From VAZQ01 sp963725065 (GTDB lineage: Bacteria; Pseudomonadota; Alphaproteobacteria; Rhizobiales; Xanthobacteraceae), in contig CAVRXD010000024.1 in the NCBI GenBank assembly GCA_963725065.1, positions 248,001 to 312,000 of the forward strand: a stretch of 64,000 nucleotides of DNA, in the 5' to 3' direction. A model generated the notes under the pieces. That model searched no databases. It was given only the letters and a program-made list of their open reading frames with translations, and was not told the origin of the DNA. Below, in pieces: positions 1-9,249 of the stretch. Numbering within the stretch: the first letter of the stretch is position 1; each line of letters begins with the position of its first letter. The translations under genes were made by a program, and so were the position numbers.

Positions 1-36
1 ACCTCGACCGGCAGCCGCCTGGTCTTCAGCGCATAG
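1..36 (+). CDS. Possible 3' end of an upstream gene (partial)
   Basis: Reading from base 1, eleven sense codons end in TAG at 34-36, and the next gene starts 20 bases later on the same strand. The spacing fits an operon with the SCO1-like gene. The fragment is too short to identify. Copper-handling genes often precede SCO1 homologues, but nothing here proves that. Confidence 0.25.
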   Translation, partial: TSTGSRLVFSA

Positions 37-56
37 CAGGCAGGCGGACGGCCGGC

Positions 57-668
57 ATGGCGGCAAGGGGAAGCGTGATCGCACTGGCGTTGCTGGGCGT
101 CCTCGGCGCCGCCGGACAGCCGCTGGCGCAAAGGTCCGATCGTTCGGCCGCCGAGCTGATGGACGCGGTGATGTGGAACCGCGAGCCGATCGGGGGGCCG
201 TTCGCGCTGATCGACCAGGACGGCAAGCGCCGCACCGATGCCGACTTTCGCGGCAAGGTCCTGCTGGTTTATTTCGGCTTCACCTATTGTCCGGACGTGT
301 GCCCGACCGACCTGCAGGAGATCGGACTGGCAGTGGATCGGCTGGGACCGGCCGGCGATGCCGTGCAGCCCATCTTCATCACGCTCGATCCCCCGCGCGA
401 TACGCCCGAGCATCTGAAAGAGTATGTGGCCATGTTCCACACGCGCTTCGTCGGCCTGACCGGCGATGCCGCCGCGCTCGACGCGGCTGCCCGCGCCTAT
501 CGCGTCTTCTACGCCAGGGTCGCGCTCGAAAAGTCCGACTACACCGTGGACCACTCCGCCTTCATCTATCTGATGGGACGGCACGGCGAATATCTCGGCT
601 TTTTTCCGCCCGGCACGCCCGCGGACATTCTTGTCGGCACGCTGAAGCCGCTTGTCGCCGGCCGTTAG
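57..668 (+). CDS. SCO1/SenC family copper chaperone
   Basis: A 203-residue protein with a hydrophobic N-terminus (about residues 6-24) that looks like a signal peptide or membrane anchor. A thioredoxin-like fold follows. The copper site of the SCO family is complete: Cys78 and Cys82 in the motif YCPDVCP and His166 in DYTVDHSAF. Family members deliver copper to the CuA site of cytochrome c oxidase, or act as thiol-disulfide reductases in its assembly, on the periplasmic side. Its length is normal for bacterial homologues. No cytochrome oxidase genes are visible downstream, so it may close a copper operon that lies outside the window. Confidence 0.9.
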   Translation: MAARGSVIALALLGVLGAAGQPLAQRSDRSAAELMDAVMWNREPIGGPFALIDQDGKRRTDADFRGKVLLVYFGFTYCPDVCPTDLQEIGLAVDRLGPAGDAVQPIFITLDPPRDTPEHLKEYVAMFHTRFVGLTGDAAALDAAARAYRVFYARVALEKSDYTVDHSAFIYLMGRHGEYLGFFPPGTPADILVGTLKPLVAGR

Positions 669-787
669 CGGACATCGGCTTACCGTTGGCCGTCTCCAAC
701 TGCCGTTCTCCCTTGCCACTGAGTCATCAGCTCATTTAGTAGGCTTGACGGCAGCGGTGTTGTTGCGAGCACGAGGGGGGCCAAATC

Positions 788-1987
788 ATGGAAGACATGA
801 AAGTCACGACCACCGGGTATGACTTTCGGCCCGCGCACGCTGCCATGCGACGGTACGTTGATGGGAATCTTCTGCCCGGATTCTCGTCCGCGGTGCTCGT
901 CGGTCGAGATTTGGTGGATGTGAGCTGCATCGGGTGGGCCGACAAGGAAGCGCAGATACCCTTGCGGGTCGACCACATCTTCCGCATCTTTTCCAATACG
1001 AAGCTGATTACATCCTGTGCCGCGCTGCTGCTGTTCGAAGACGGCCGCTTCCAGCTGGACGATCCGATCGAGGGGTTCATTCCGCAGCTTGCGGCTCGCC
1101 GTGTGCTGCGTCCCGGTGCGACGTCGTTGGACCAGACCGAGCCTGCCCTGCGGCCGATCACCATTCGCCATCTGATGAGTCACAGCTCGGGGCTGAGCTA
1201 CGGTCTGCTTGATCCGAGGACCCTGATCTTCAATGCCTACAACGAGCGCAAAGTAAACAGTCCCGCCACCACGCTTGCGGAGATGATCGACGTCTTGGCT
1301 GACCTGCCGCTGGCCTATCATCCCGGAGCGTCATGGGAGTACTCGGTGGCCATCGATGTCCTGGCGCGTCTTGTCGAAGTGATCAGCGGCCAGCGCTTCG
1401 ATGCGTTCATCCAATCACGAATTCTGGGCCCGCTCGGCATGGTGGACACGGGATTTGTGGTGTCGGATCGTCATCGCCTCGTCGCCTATTATGCCGGAGC
1501 CGACCCGGTCGATCCCATGAAGCCGGGACTGATGCGCGCAGACGCCTTGCCCTATCCGGGCGCTTACTTGCGTCCCTTCCCGCGGCAGGCCGGCGGCGCC
1601 GGGTTGGTCTCGACCTTGCCGGACATGGTGGCGCTCATTCGAAGCCTGCTGCCGGGTGGCCGGACGTTGCTCATGCCTGAGACGATCGAGTTGATGATGA
1701 CCAACCAGTTGCCTGAGGGCGTGTGGATACGCTTTCCGGCTTACGGGGAGATTCGAGGCAGGGGGCACGGGCTCGCGGGAGCGCTGATCCTGGAGCGTTC
1801 GGCGTTCGACCATCAGGATGCGGGAGGCGAGCTCTTCTGGGGTGGACGTGCAGGCACGCAATGGTGGATTTCGCCTGGAAGGAATACAGCGGGATTGATC
1901 ATGGCGCAGCGTGAGGCGGGGTTTGCTCATCCGTTTGCGGTCGAGTTCAAGCGGCTCGCGTACGAAGCGGTGAAGCGCAAGAGCTGA
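788..1987 (+). CDS. Beta-lactamase-fold serine hydrolase (class C / EstB-like)
   Basis: A 399-residue protein of the beta-lactamase superfamily. The nucleophile motif SxxK is Ser69-Asn-Thr-Lys72. The second motif is Tyr185-Ser-Val, where the third position is usually Asn. A WGGRAGT stretch near the C-terminus fills the place of the KTG/HxG motif. No signal peptide is apparent, which favours a cytoplasmic esterase or transesterase over a periplasmic beta-lactamase. A purine-rich GAGGGGGG lies a suitable distance before the ATG. The substrate cannot be read from the sequence, and neighbouring genes do not narrow it. Confidence 0.85.
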   Translation: MEDMKVTTTGYDFRPAHAAMRRYVDGNLLPGFSSAVLVGRDLVDVSCIGWADKEAQIPLRVDHIFRIFSNTKLITSCAALLLFEDGRFQLDDPIEGFIPQLAARRVLRPGATSLDQTEPALRPITIRHLMSHSSGLSYGLLDPRTLIFNAYNERKVNSPATTLAEMIDVLADLPLAYHPGASWEYSVAIDVLARLVEVISGQRFDAFIQSRILGPLGMVDTGFVVSDRHRLVAYYAGADPVDPMKPGLMRADALPYPGAYLRPFPRQAGGAGLVSTLPDMVALIRSLLPGGRTLLMPETIELMMTNQLPEGVWIRFPAYGEIRGRGHGLAGALILERSAFDHQDAGGELFWGGRAGTQWWISPGRNTAGLIMAQREAGFAHPFAVEFKRLAYEAVKRKS

Positions 1988-2149
1988 CAGGAGCGGGTTC
2001 GGATTCGCCGCATGAGGGCACGCCGTCGGATCGTCCGGCGCGACTATCGCATTCTCTTGACGCCGCCCTGAAAGCTCGTAAGGCTGGTTGTTCCTGACCG
2101 GCCAAGCGCCGCATCTGACGGCATTGCATGACAGGAAGGACCTCCAGAA

Positions 2150-3226
2150 ATGACGCGCCGAGCCTTTCTCAAGGCGTCCGCTCTTGTACCCGCTGTCGTG
2201 GTCATGGGAGGCGTACCGGCGGCCCTCTCACAGGGCATGCCACCGCTTGCACAGGTCGCCGATGAATTGAACACCGATCTTTTCTCTTCCGACGGTCTGG
2301 CCGTTCCTATTGCGGCTGGGCCGACGGCTTCAAAATTTGCTGCTGGACTCGATCGCACTCTCGTCCTGGGAGGGGGCGGCGAATACTACGTCGCTTGGTA
2401 TTGTGGATTCTTCCATGGCTTGTTCGAGCAAGGCGTCGATGCACCGTCGCTGGCTGAGATGATCGTCGGCACCTCGGCCGGCTCGTATGTCGGCTCCTCC
2501 ATGGCATCGGGTCACTTTCAGCGTCTTCGCACCGAATTCGACTTCTTCGGACATTTCCCGAGCCTGTTCGCGCAACTCGCACCCGTGACCGAGCCCAATG
2601 CCAGCCAAATGCGAGCCCAGAAGATAAACGCCGCCGCCAAAGACGGATCCTTGACCACTTTGCGCACCATCGGGCGCGCGGCGCTCGCTTCCGATAACCG
2701 ATTGAACGGTCCCGCGGTCGAGCGCGTCGCGGCACTTCTCACTGGCGATAGCAGGACCTCGTGGCCTTCATCGAAGATGCACACCACTGCTGTAGACTGC
2801 TACACAGGTGATCGCATCATCGTGTCGCAGGCATCGGCTCTAAGGAACAATATCCCGCTCGCCCATGGTGCGGCTGCAAGCTCGTCTCTGCCCGGACTCA
2901 TTGGTCCCACTCTCCTGGGGCAGCGCTTCTGCATGGACGGTGGCATGTGCTCGAACTCGGCACATGTCGATGTCGTGGCGGGTTCGAAGCGTGCCCTGAT
3001 CGTCACGCTCAATGACGGTCTTGAGCCGCCCTTCCTCACGGGGATTCCGCATCCCCTCGCGGAGAACATCCGCCAGATCGAGGCGGTCGGGACGAAGACG
3101 CTTTGGATCAAGGCAAATCCGCCAGACGTCGATTTGCTCGACCCCAAGCAGATTGGCCCCGCATTGCGGACCGGATACGAGCGCGCGCAGACGGAAACGA
3201 GTCGGATCAAAGCGTTCTGGGCGTAG
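2150..3226 (+). CDS. Patatin-like phospholipase
   Basis: A 358-residue patatin-domain protein. The glycine-rich oxyanion loop (GGGG, residues 74-77), the nucleophile elbow GTSAG with Ser109, and the catalytic Asp263 in DGG are all present, giving an intact Ser-Asp dyad for lipid acyl hydrolysis. The N-terminus starts MTRRAF and has a hydrophobic stretch to about residue 27. This resembles a Tat or Sec signal, so export is likely. The stop codon overlaps the left arm of a palindromic repeat (3226-3274). The lipid substrate is unknown. No partner gene is adjacent. Confidence 0.85.
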   Translation: MTRRAFLKASALVPAVVVMGGVPAALSQGMPPLAQVADELNTDLFSSDGLAVPIAAGPTASKFAAGLDRTLVLGGGGEYYVAWYCGFFHGLFEQGVDAPSLAEMIVGTSAGSYVGSSMASGHFQRLRTEFDFFGHFPSLFAQLAPVTEPNASQMRAQKINAAAKDGSLTTLRTIGRAALASDNRLNGPAVERVAALLTGDSRTSWPSSKMHTTAVDCYTGDRIIVSQASALRNNIPLAHGAAASSSLPGLIGPTLLGQRFCMDGGMCSNSAHVDVVAGSKRALIVTLNDGLEPPFLTGIPHPLAENIRQIEAVGTKTLWIKANPPDVDLLDPKQIGPALRTGYERAQTETSRIKAFWA

Positions 3227-3274
3227 AGCATGATCCCGAAAAGTGTGCAGCGGTTTTCGGAAAAGATCATGCTC
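3226..3274. repeat. Intergenic palindromic repeat
   Basis: The arm GAGCATGATC (3226-3235) is matched by its reverse complement GATCATGCTC (3265-3274). An inner arm CCGAAAA pairs with TTTTCGG. Near-identical palindromes recur between genes in Bradyrhizobium and relatives (recalled knowledge, not searched here). The element touches the stop codon of the patatin gene and could act as a transcript-end hairpin. Confidence 0.7.
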
Positions 3275-3828
3275 AAACAAGAAACCAGAGTGGGATGACG
3301 ATTCAAGGAAAAGTCGCCCCGTTCTAAGCGGCGCTCCGCGCACCTCGACGCGGCAGGTCGAGCGGCTCAAGCTCGATCAAGCGGGAAATGTTTGAAGTGC
3401 GAACCTGACATTTACCGCGCGGCCTTGATTCCAAGCGCCTGGGCGATGTCCGCGTCTTGTCGTGCTGCGCGTTGATGTTTGCGGCAAATTCGGCGGGGCC
3501 GCGCACATCGCGTTGCAGCGGTCTCCCTTCGCGCCGCGGTGTGCTATCGTTTGGAATACAATGAATCCACGCCAGAGGCGCTCCTTGAAGCGGCCATCCA
3601 TGAATCACGCAATCGTCAATTCTGGAATCCCGTAAGTCATTTGCTTTCTGCTCTTCCTCGATGATGCGGAGCGGTGTATTTTTCTCAAAGCTGCGCCGGA
3701 AACGGGGACGTGCCGAAATCCCCGATCATTACAACGGGCGGCCCGGCGCCATCGGCGGGCATTACAGTTTCATCGTTCAGGTATGGAGCGTCCACGGCGC
3801 GAATGCGCGATGACGCCGGGAGGGCGAT
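3275..3828. other. Gene-free stretch with a dispersed repeat copy
   Basis: About 550 bases without a convincing gene. Copy A of a roughly 62-base dispersed repeat lies at 3337-3400. Short open frames here have no recognisable product or convincing ribosome binding site. The promoter for the Bug-type gene at 3829 must lie in the right half, but no clear consensus boxes stand out. Confidence 0.5.
3337..3400. repeat. Dispersed intergenic repeat, copy A
   Basis: This stretch aligns to 6492-6556 with about 53 of 62 bases identical by eye, including blocks of 16, 17 and 10 identical bases. It contains the small inverted pair CTCGAC / GTCGAG. Both copies lie just downstream of plus-strand genes. 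Confidence 0.6.
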
Positions 3829-4806
3829 ATGAAACTTCCCCGCCGACGATTTCTGCATCTGGCAGCGGGTGCTGCCGCGATCCCGGCGGCATCGCGGGTT
3901 GCCAGGGCGCAAGCCTATCCGTCGCGCCCGGTGCGTATTGTTGTTGGCTTTCCTCCCGGCCAAACAGGCGACATCAGCGCACGCTTGCTGGGCCAATGGC
4001 TCTCGGACCGGCTCGGCCAACCCTTCGTCATCGAGAATCGACCGGGCGCCAGCAGTTCGATCGCTACGGAGCTTGTCGTGAATGCGCCGCCGGACGGCTA
4101 TACGCTTCTGTGGGTGGTTACAAGCAACTACATCAACGCGACACTCAAAACCAATCTTCCCTACAATTTCATCCGCGACATCGAACCGGTTGCGAGCACC
4201 ACCCGCTCTACCCTCGTCGCGGTAGTGAACCCCTCGGTTCCAGTCAAAACCGTCCCCGAACTTATAGGTTACGCCAAGGCCAATCCGGGCAAGCTCAACA
4301 TGGCTTCGGGAGGCATTGGCAACTCGACGCACCTGGCTGGTGAGCTGTTCAAAATGATGACTGGCATCGAAATGTTTCACGTGCCGTATCGAGGCTCCGC
4401 GCCGGCGCTCACTGACCTGATCAGCGGTCAGGTGCAGGTGATGTTCGACCTTACACCTTCGTCAATCGGATATATCAGGGCTGGCCAGTTGCGGGCGCTC
4501 GCGGTGACGACGGCCACACGCTCCGGGGCGCTCCCCGAGCTGCCGACCATTGGCGAATTCGTGCCGGGTTACGAGGCCAGCGCCGCGGGTGGCTTCGGCG
4601 CGCCGAAGGGCACGCCAGTCGAGATCATCCGGAAGCTCAACACGGAGATTAATGCGGGCCTGTCCGATCCTGATGTGAGATCGCGGTACGCGTCGTTGGG
4701 GAGCGTGCCGAATCCGGGCTCTCCGGCTGATTTCGGCAAACTCATCGCTGCCGAAACCGAGAAATGGGCCACGGTGATCAAGTTCGCGGGCATCAAGCCG
4801 GAGTGA
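3829..4806 (+). CDS. Bug/TctC-family tripartite tricarboxylate transporter binding protein
   Basis: A 325-residue periplasmic binding protein. It has a twin-arginine-like signal (PRRRFLHLAAGAA) ending near residue 28, followed by the family hallmark YPSRPVRIVVGFPPG. Later it carries the typical ENRPGASS and DGYTLLW segments. Family members capture small carboxylates or aromatic acids for a TctAB membrane pair. No tctA or tctB is nearby, so this is an orphan receptor, common in bacteria with many Bug genes. GGGAGG sits before the ATG. The ligand is unknown. Confidence 0.9.
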   Translation: MKLPRRRFLHLAAGAAAIPAASRVARAQAYPSRPVRIVVGFPPGQTGDISARLLGQWLSDRLGQPFVIENRPGASSSIATELVVNAPPDGYTLLWVVTSNYINATLKTNLPYNFIRDIEPVASTTRSTLVAVVNPSVPVKTVPELIGYAKANPGKLNMASGGIGNSTHLAGELFKMMTGIEMFHVPYRGSAPALTDLISGQVQVMFDLTPSSIGYIRAGQLRALAVTTATRSGALPELPTIGEFVPGYEASAAGGFGAPKGTPVEIIRKLNTEINAGLSDPDVRSRYASLGSVPNPGSPADFGKLIAAETEKWATVIKFAGIKPE

Positions 4807-5243
4807 TGCGGCAATCCTAGCCGCGTAAACGCGCGAGTGCTGATCTACCTCGGGATTTGTGCGCCGATAGAAGAAGCCGGCTGATGAGCCAAATGCGAAA
4901 CGTCAGCGGGCCCTGCAAACGTCTGCTGATGGGGGAAGCGGACGAACACCCGGCGTTCGCCCGGCTTGACGCAAATGACCCGAAGCGGACGTGAAGCGAG
5001 CGATAATTGAGCGCGGCTTGGCGTGATCACGAGCGTTGCGTGGTCCGCCACCATGAAGGCTCAGGCGCCGTTTTCCTTTCCTTCCTTCCTTCCTGTGAAC
5101 GGGAGCTTGGAGATACGTGAGGAAAGCTTACCCCAATGATTGCTCCCCGCATTTGAGATCGACATAATCAGCCCCACCGACCGGAAAGCCGGCAGGTCCA
5201 AATTGATTGGCGCGCTCTGTCCGCATCACCAGGAGGCGCTTGC
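4807..5243. other. Gene-free stretch with a small direct repeat
   Basis: About 440 bases between the Bug gene and the damaged histidine kinase. The decamer GAAGCGGACG occurs at 4935-4944 and again at 4982-4991. This may be the remnant of an intergenic mosaic element. A strong AGGAGG at 5231-5236 marks the start of the next gene. No convincing gene was seen. Confidence 0.45.
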
Positions 5244-6447
5244 GTGCACAAGACAGGGGCCGCCGTCCCGGAGGGGCAGGAATTCACAATCGCGGGCTTG
5301 GCTCCAAGCCGGGCACAAAAGCGGTTTGCGCTCGGCGTCTTCATCGTCTTGCTGACCGGATTGGCGCTTCCGATGGGGGAATTCGGGAGCGTCCAGCTCG
5401 CCCGACTCCACGCGTTCGTCCCGGTTTACGCCACCGCGATGGCCGTAACCGATTTGCTCACCTCGGTCTTGCTGTTCGCGCAGTTCGCTGCTCGCGGGCC
5501 TCGCGCTTCTCGTGCTCTGGCTCCGCCGGCGATCGGTCCTCGATCTTTGGTTGATGATTGTCATGTGCGCATTCATCATCGAGATCGTCGTGATTACGTA
5601 CCCGCACTCGCCCCCGCGGTTCAGCGTTGGTTGGTATAGCGGACGCTTCTACGGTTTCGTTTCCGCCAGTATTGTCTTGTTTGTACTGCTCTACGAGACG
5701 ACGGCGCTTTACGCATTGCTCTTCCGTGCCTTGGTGGCAGAACGTCGCGAGCGGAACGCCCGCCTTATGACGTGGGATACTGTATCGGCTTCGATTGCGC
5801 ACGAGATCAGGCAACCGCTCGCAGCCGTTATCATGAATGCGCAAGCCGGTCTGCGTTGGCTGCGTCGACCGCAACCCGACATTGGCGAAGCTGAGGAGGC
5901 ATTCGACAGCATTGCCAGAGACGGCCGTCGTGCCGAAGAAATCATTGGAAGGACAAGAGCGATCTACCGAAAAGATGCGGGCGAGAGGATCGCACTCGAC
6001 ATCAACGAACTCGTCAAAGCGTCCCTGGCTCTCATGCGTGCGGAACTGGAGATGCACCGGGTATCGGTCCATATGGATCTCAGCGAAGGCCTTCCGCGGG
6101 TAAAAGGCGACAAAATCCAACTGCAGCAGGTTCTGGTGAACCTGACGACGAATGCAATCGATTCGATAGCCGCAACAGAGGACGGCGAACGAGTCTTGCG
6201 GGTGCGATCCGACAATGGTACGGCGAACAACGTCACCATCGTGGTCGAAGACAGTGGACGGGGTGTCGAGGCGACGGATATGGACGAAATCTTCAATCCG
6301 CTCTTTACGACGAAAAGCCAGGGGATGGGGATGGGCCTGACGATCTGCCGCTCAATTGTCGAAGCCCATGATGGGCGCCTGTGGGCTGCACCGAACCGGC
6401 CGCGAGGGGCCGTATTTCAGTTCAGCCTGCCCGCGATGACGCAATGA
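5244..6447 (+). pseudogene. MASE4-like sensor histidine kinase, frame-disrupted with apparent internal deletion
   Basis: The GTG at 5244 follows a perfect AGGAGG by seven bases and opens a membrane-sensor N-terminus (two hydrophobic segments, ending LLTSVLLFAQF). That frame is lost near 5480-5500. The kinase continues one frame over, from LLAGLALLVLWLRRRSVLD onward; a GTG at 5512 would give a 311-residue product. This downstream part is complete: HisKA with phospho-acceptor His97 of that product (SIAHEIRQPL), N box (NLTTNAID), G1 (DSGRG) and G2 (GMGMGLTICRS). MASE4-type sensors normally have more transmembrane segments between the two parts, so a central piece seems lost as well. No response regulator is adjacent. 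Confidence 0.7.
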
Positions 6448-6491
6448 CGGCGCGCGCGGCGTTCTGTTGATTTCTCGCCACGCGATCCCAC

Positions 6492-6556
6492 CCGCGCACC
6501 TCGACGCTCAGGTCGAGCGGCTCAAAGCTCGATCAAACGGGACGTGGTTGAAGCGC
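6492..6556. repeat. Dispersed intergenic repeat, copy B
   Basis: Second copy of the repeat at 3337-3400, lying between the histidine kinase and the convergent TIR gene. It differs from copy A by about nine changes, including a one-base gain in the centre. Confidence 0.6.
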
Positions 6557-6609
6557 TCCACGTGTGTTTGCGTGATTGGCGGTGATAAAGATGCGGAAGG
6601 GTCTTCACC

Positions 6610-7554
6610 TCAAGTCCTTGTCAATGAGAATGTGCCTTTACATTCACCATTGCTAAATGTGCCTGAAGCAGAATTTCCGCGAAATGTCCCCGTGTAGTAC
6701 GCATTCTCGTTGGCAATTGCGCCGGCAGTGTCCACCTTGTTGTGGTTGAAATTGATTTCGCCGGAGGCGGATATCGAACCGACAATGGGTGGACGGCTTC
6801 CGGGAAGAGCGCTTATTTCCTTCGGTTCGAACAGCCCGCTGATCTTGTTGTTCTCCAGATGGATTTGGAAATTAAGCTCTGGTCTTCCGGCGCACCCCAC
6901 GCGGTGAACCAGCCAATATCCGTCGAACTTGCCGATCCCGCCGGGAGCCAGAACCGACACTCCCATTTGGGAGAAGACAAGCCAACAAGCTAATAGTAGC
7001 GCTCCCGCAATCGCCAAGGTGATTGACCCGCGGGTGTTGGACCATCGGAGACGGGCAGGAGTTTGCTGACGGTTCGGTCCAATCCGATCTGTTCCGAGCG
7101 CGCGATGTAGCTTTTCAATCAGCGCCTCCGCGTCCCGATGGAATTGGGCATTTCGCACCTCTACTGCTTGGCGACGTATTAGCGGCTTCAAGGGATCGGG
7201 CAATTCGTCCGCCTTCGGCAGACGGGCGCCATCAATAGTTACGGGAATTACGCGGATATTGCGGGCCAGCGCCGCTGCGATCTCAACCCTCACAAAATCA
7301 TCTGGATTGTCGACCCGACGAGAGCCAGTTTCATCTTTTGCGTTCAGCCAATTCGGGCCGACGACTGCCAGAAAAACGTCGCATACGGCCACCTGGGCGC
7401 TCAAATGGCCCACGAAGTCGACCCCGGCAGGAATGTTGTCGACGTCCATGAACAGACTGTCGGGTCCGAACGCATCAGCAAGCCGATCGCGCAGCCGCCC
7501 CGCCGTGCCAGGAGAGTCATCCCGACGGTAATTGACGAAAATCGTGCCTCCCAT
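6610..7554 (-). CDS. Membrane-anchored TIR-domain protein
   Basis: A 314-residue protein with an N-terminal TIR domain (about 1-140): GGTIFVNYRRDDS, the loop SLFMDVDNIPAG, and VEIAAALARN carrying Glu91 at the position of the catalytic glutamate of NAD-cleaving TIRs. One transmembrane helix (about 176-197) follows, then a beta-rich C-terminal domain of about 110 residues that would face the periplasm. I chose ATG 7554 over GTG 7569 because GAGG lies six bases before it and TIR proteins typically begin near the first strand. It might be a stress-triggered NADase or a signalling protein. No known immunity genes surround it. Its AT content looks higher than that of its neighbours, hinting at transfer. 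Confidence 0.75.
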   Translation of the reverse strand: MGGTIFVNYRRDDSPGTAGRLRDRLADAFGPDSLFMDVDNIPAGVDFVGHLSAQVAVCDVFLAVVGPNWLNAKDETGSRRVDNPDDFVRVEIAAALARNIRVIPVTIDGARLPKADELPDPLKPLIRRQAVEVRNAQFHRDAEALIEKLHRALGTDRIGPNRQQTPARLRWSNTRGSITLAIAGALLLACWLVFSQMGVSVLAPGGIGKFDGYWLVHRVGCAGRPELNFQIHLENNKISGLFEPKEISALPGSRPPIVGSISASGEINFNHNKVDTAGAIANENAYYTGTFRGNSASGTFSNGECKGTFSLTRT

Positions 7555-7645
7555 GGGGTACCTCGGCACGGTCTATCTCAATGTATGCATTCTACCGCGT
7601 GACTGAGTGGATTGATATGGGACCGCGCGCGGTCCGGCAAAGCAG

Positions 7646-8077
7646 CTATGTCCGCGCATGCGCTCTCAGCCGATTGAAGACCTCGGCAAAATTATTGCAT
7701 GCCCACCGTTTGGCGATCTTGTCGCCGACGATATGATCGATGTGAATTCCTTCGGCACGAATCTTGAGCCCGGTCGCGGCGATATCGTGATAGGGCGCAA
7801 GGTGCGTGGCGGCCAGGCTCCAACGCGTCACGACCTTGTTGTCCTGGGCAAACATGTCCTCGATGGTCACGTGCCAATCTGGAAATGCCAGCAGCAATTC
7901 CGCAATGAGCGTCTTCATCGCGGCGAAACTTTTGACCGGCTCGAATCCGGCCGCAAAATTTATGAAGTCTTTTGCAAATATCTCATCGAGTTCGTCCAGC
8001 CTGCGCGTGTTGGTGGCGTCATGATAGCGGTGAAGCAATTTGAGCGCTTGCTGATTGTCCACGCGCCATCCCTCCAT
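7646..8077 (-). CDS. NTF2-like / SnoaL-like protein
   Basis: A 143-residue single-domain protein with the NTF2-like pattern: an N-terminal helix (LLHRYHDATNTRRLDELDEIFAKDF), then FPDWHVTIEDMFAQDNKVVTRWS and a final strand carrying IHIDHIVGDKIAKRW. This matches the SnoaL/ester cyclase group, whose members include polyketide cyclases, isomerases and proteins of unknown activity. No signal peptide. It stands alone, with no partner to point to a substrate. Confidence 0.75.
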   Translation of the reverse strand: MEGWRVDNQQALKLLHRYHDATNTRRLDELDEIFAKDFINFAAGFEPVKSFAAMKTLIAELLLAFPDWHVTIEDMFAQDNKVVTRWSLAATHLAPYHDIAATGLKIRAEGIHIDHIVGDKIAKRWACNNFAEVFNRLRAHART

Positions 8078-9249
8078 TGTTTATCGTCAGATATTGGCAC
8101 GCCGGCGCCAATCACCCGACCGCGATCCATCGCCCCTGTGCGGCCGTTCGGATGAGGCAGGCGATCGTCGATGCTGCCGGGCCGCGCGGCACGACCATAT
8201 CATCGCGGGGAGGGAGACATGCGAGCTTGCGGGAGCAGAAGCTGATTGGAGCGCTGCGAATGCGGGACGGATTGGTCCGCGCGAAACAGACCGTCCGCGC
8301 GTGCCATCGTTGTAAACGCGGCGGCCGATCCGGAAGCTGTCCGTTCGCGTGCGGGCGTCCGCCCACATCGCCGGGCGGAGTCGGTCAACTACGATATGAA
8401 GATATTTATTGACTACGTAACGAATATATAGTATAGGATTTGTCATCCTCGCTCTTAGAGGGCGCTTTCTAGAAGCGATCCTGCAGAAGGCGGAGCGGGG
8501 GCGTGGCGTCGACCGCGGCTCGTAACCGACGGATACGAAAAGCCCGGCTCCGCAGTCAGGCAAGAAGGCGCCTGGCGCGAGCAGCCCATCGCGCCCGATC
8601 CGGCGGCAACGCCGGAGCGGGAGAGCGGGCCTGGGCCGACAGCGCCACGGTGGAGCGCCGAGAGGCGGACGTCCCGGTTGCGCGGGACGGGCACGCCCGC
8701 AAGCGTGAGTGTCGCGCACTTACGAGCGCGACGACGGCAGTAACGCCTCCCGGCGTTCCGCCGGCCCTCTCATTTTCAGGGCCGGAGCTGCAGCTGACGC
8801 CAAGGATTTGGCGCGAGCCCGCCGAAGCGCCGGCACATGCAGCGGAGAATGCGGTGGAGACAAAGAAACGCGACGCGACGACCCGGGCGCGAAAAATGCG
8901 CCGCGGGAACGAGATGTGCTGCGCGGCGAAGGCCGCGAAGCGGGCTGTTTGACATCGTGAAGAAGGACGGCGGGAGGGCGAGCCTTATTCCGGTGGGCTT
9001 TGCCACTGCGCACACGCACACGTCTGGATGCCGTACGTTGCCGCATGGTGACCCGAGCGATAGTCACTCGTGACGCCCTCGGCGAAGGGACATACACCCC
9101 TGCGTTCGCCCGAAATCCGGTGTCGTGCGATTATCGTGGCGCTCATTCCTCAGCGGTCGAGGTGCTGGCCAATCCGCGCGCGTCGCCGGCGGTTCCGCAA
9201 CCGTCCGAGGCGTGGTAAATTATCCTCGTGCTGAGCGTGGGAGGTCATC
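8078..9249. other. 1.17-kb stretch without a supported gene
   Basis: Open frames exist on both strands but are arginine-rich, lack good ribosome binding sites and resemble no family known to me. An AT-rich patch around 8400-8445 interrupts otherwise high GC and could hold a promoter. The right end must carry the promoter for the flavin oxidase at 9250. The stretch may be decayed coding sequence or contain an unrecognised RNA. Confidence 0.45.

Noticed and set aside
8503..8952. 149-codon arginine-rich open frame
   Set aside because: No ribosome binding site or family match, and overlapping frames on both strands look alike.
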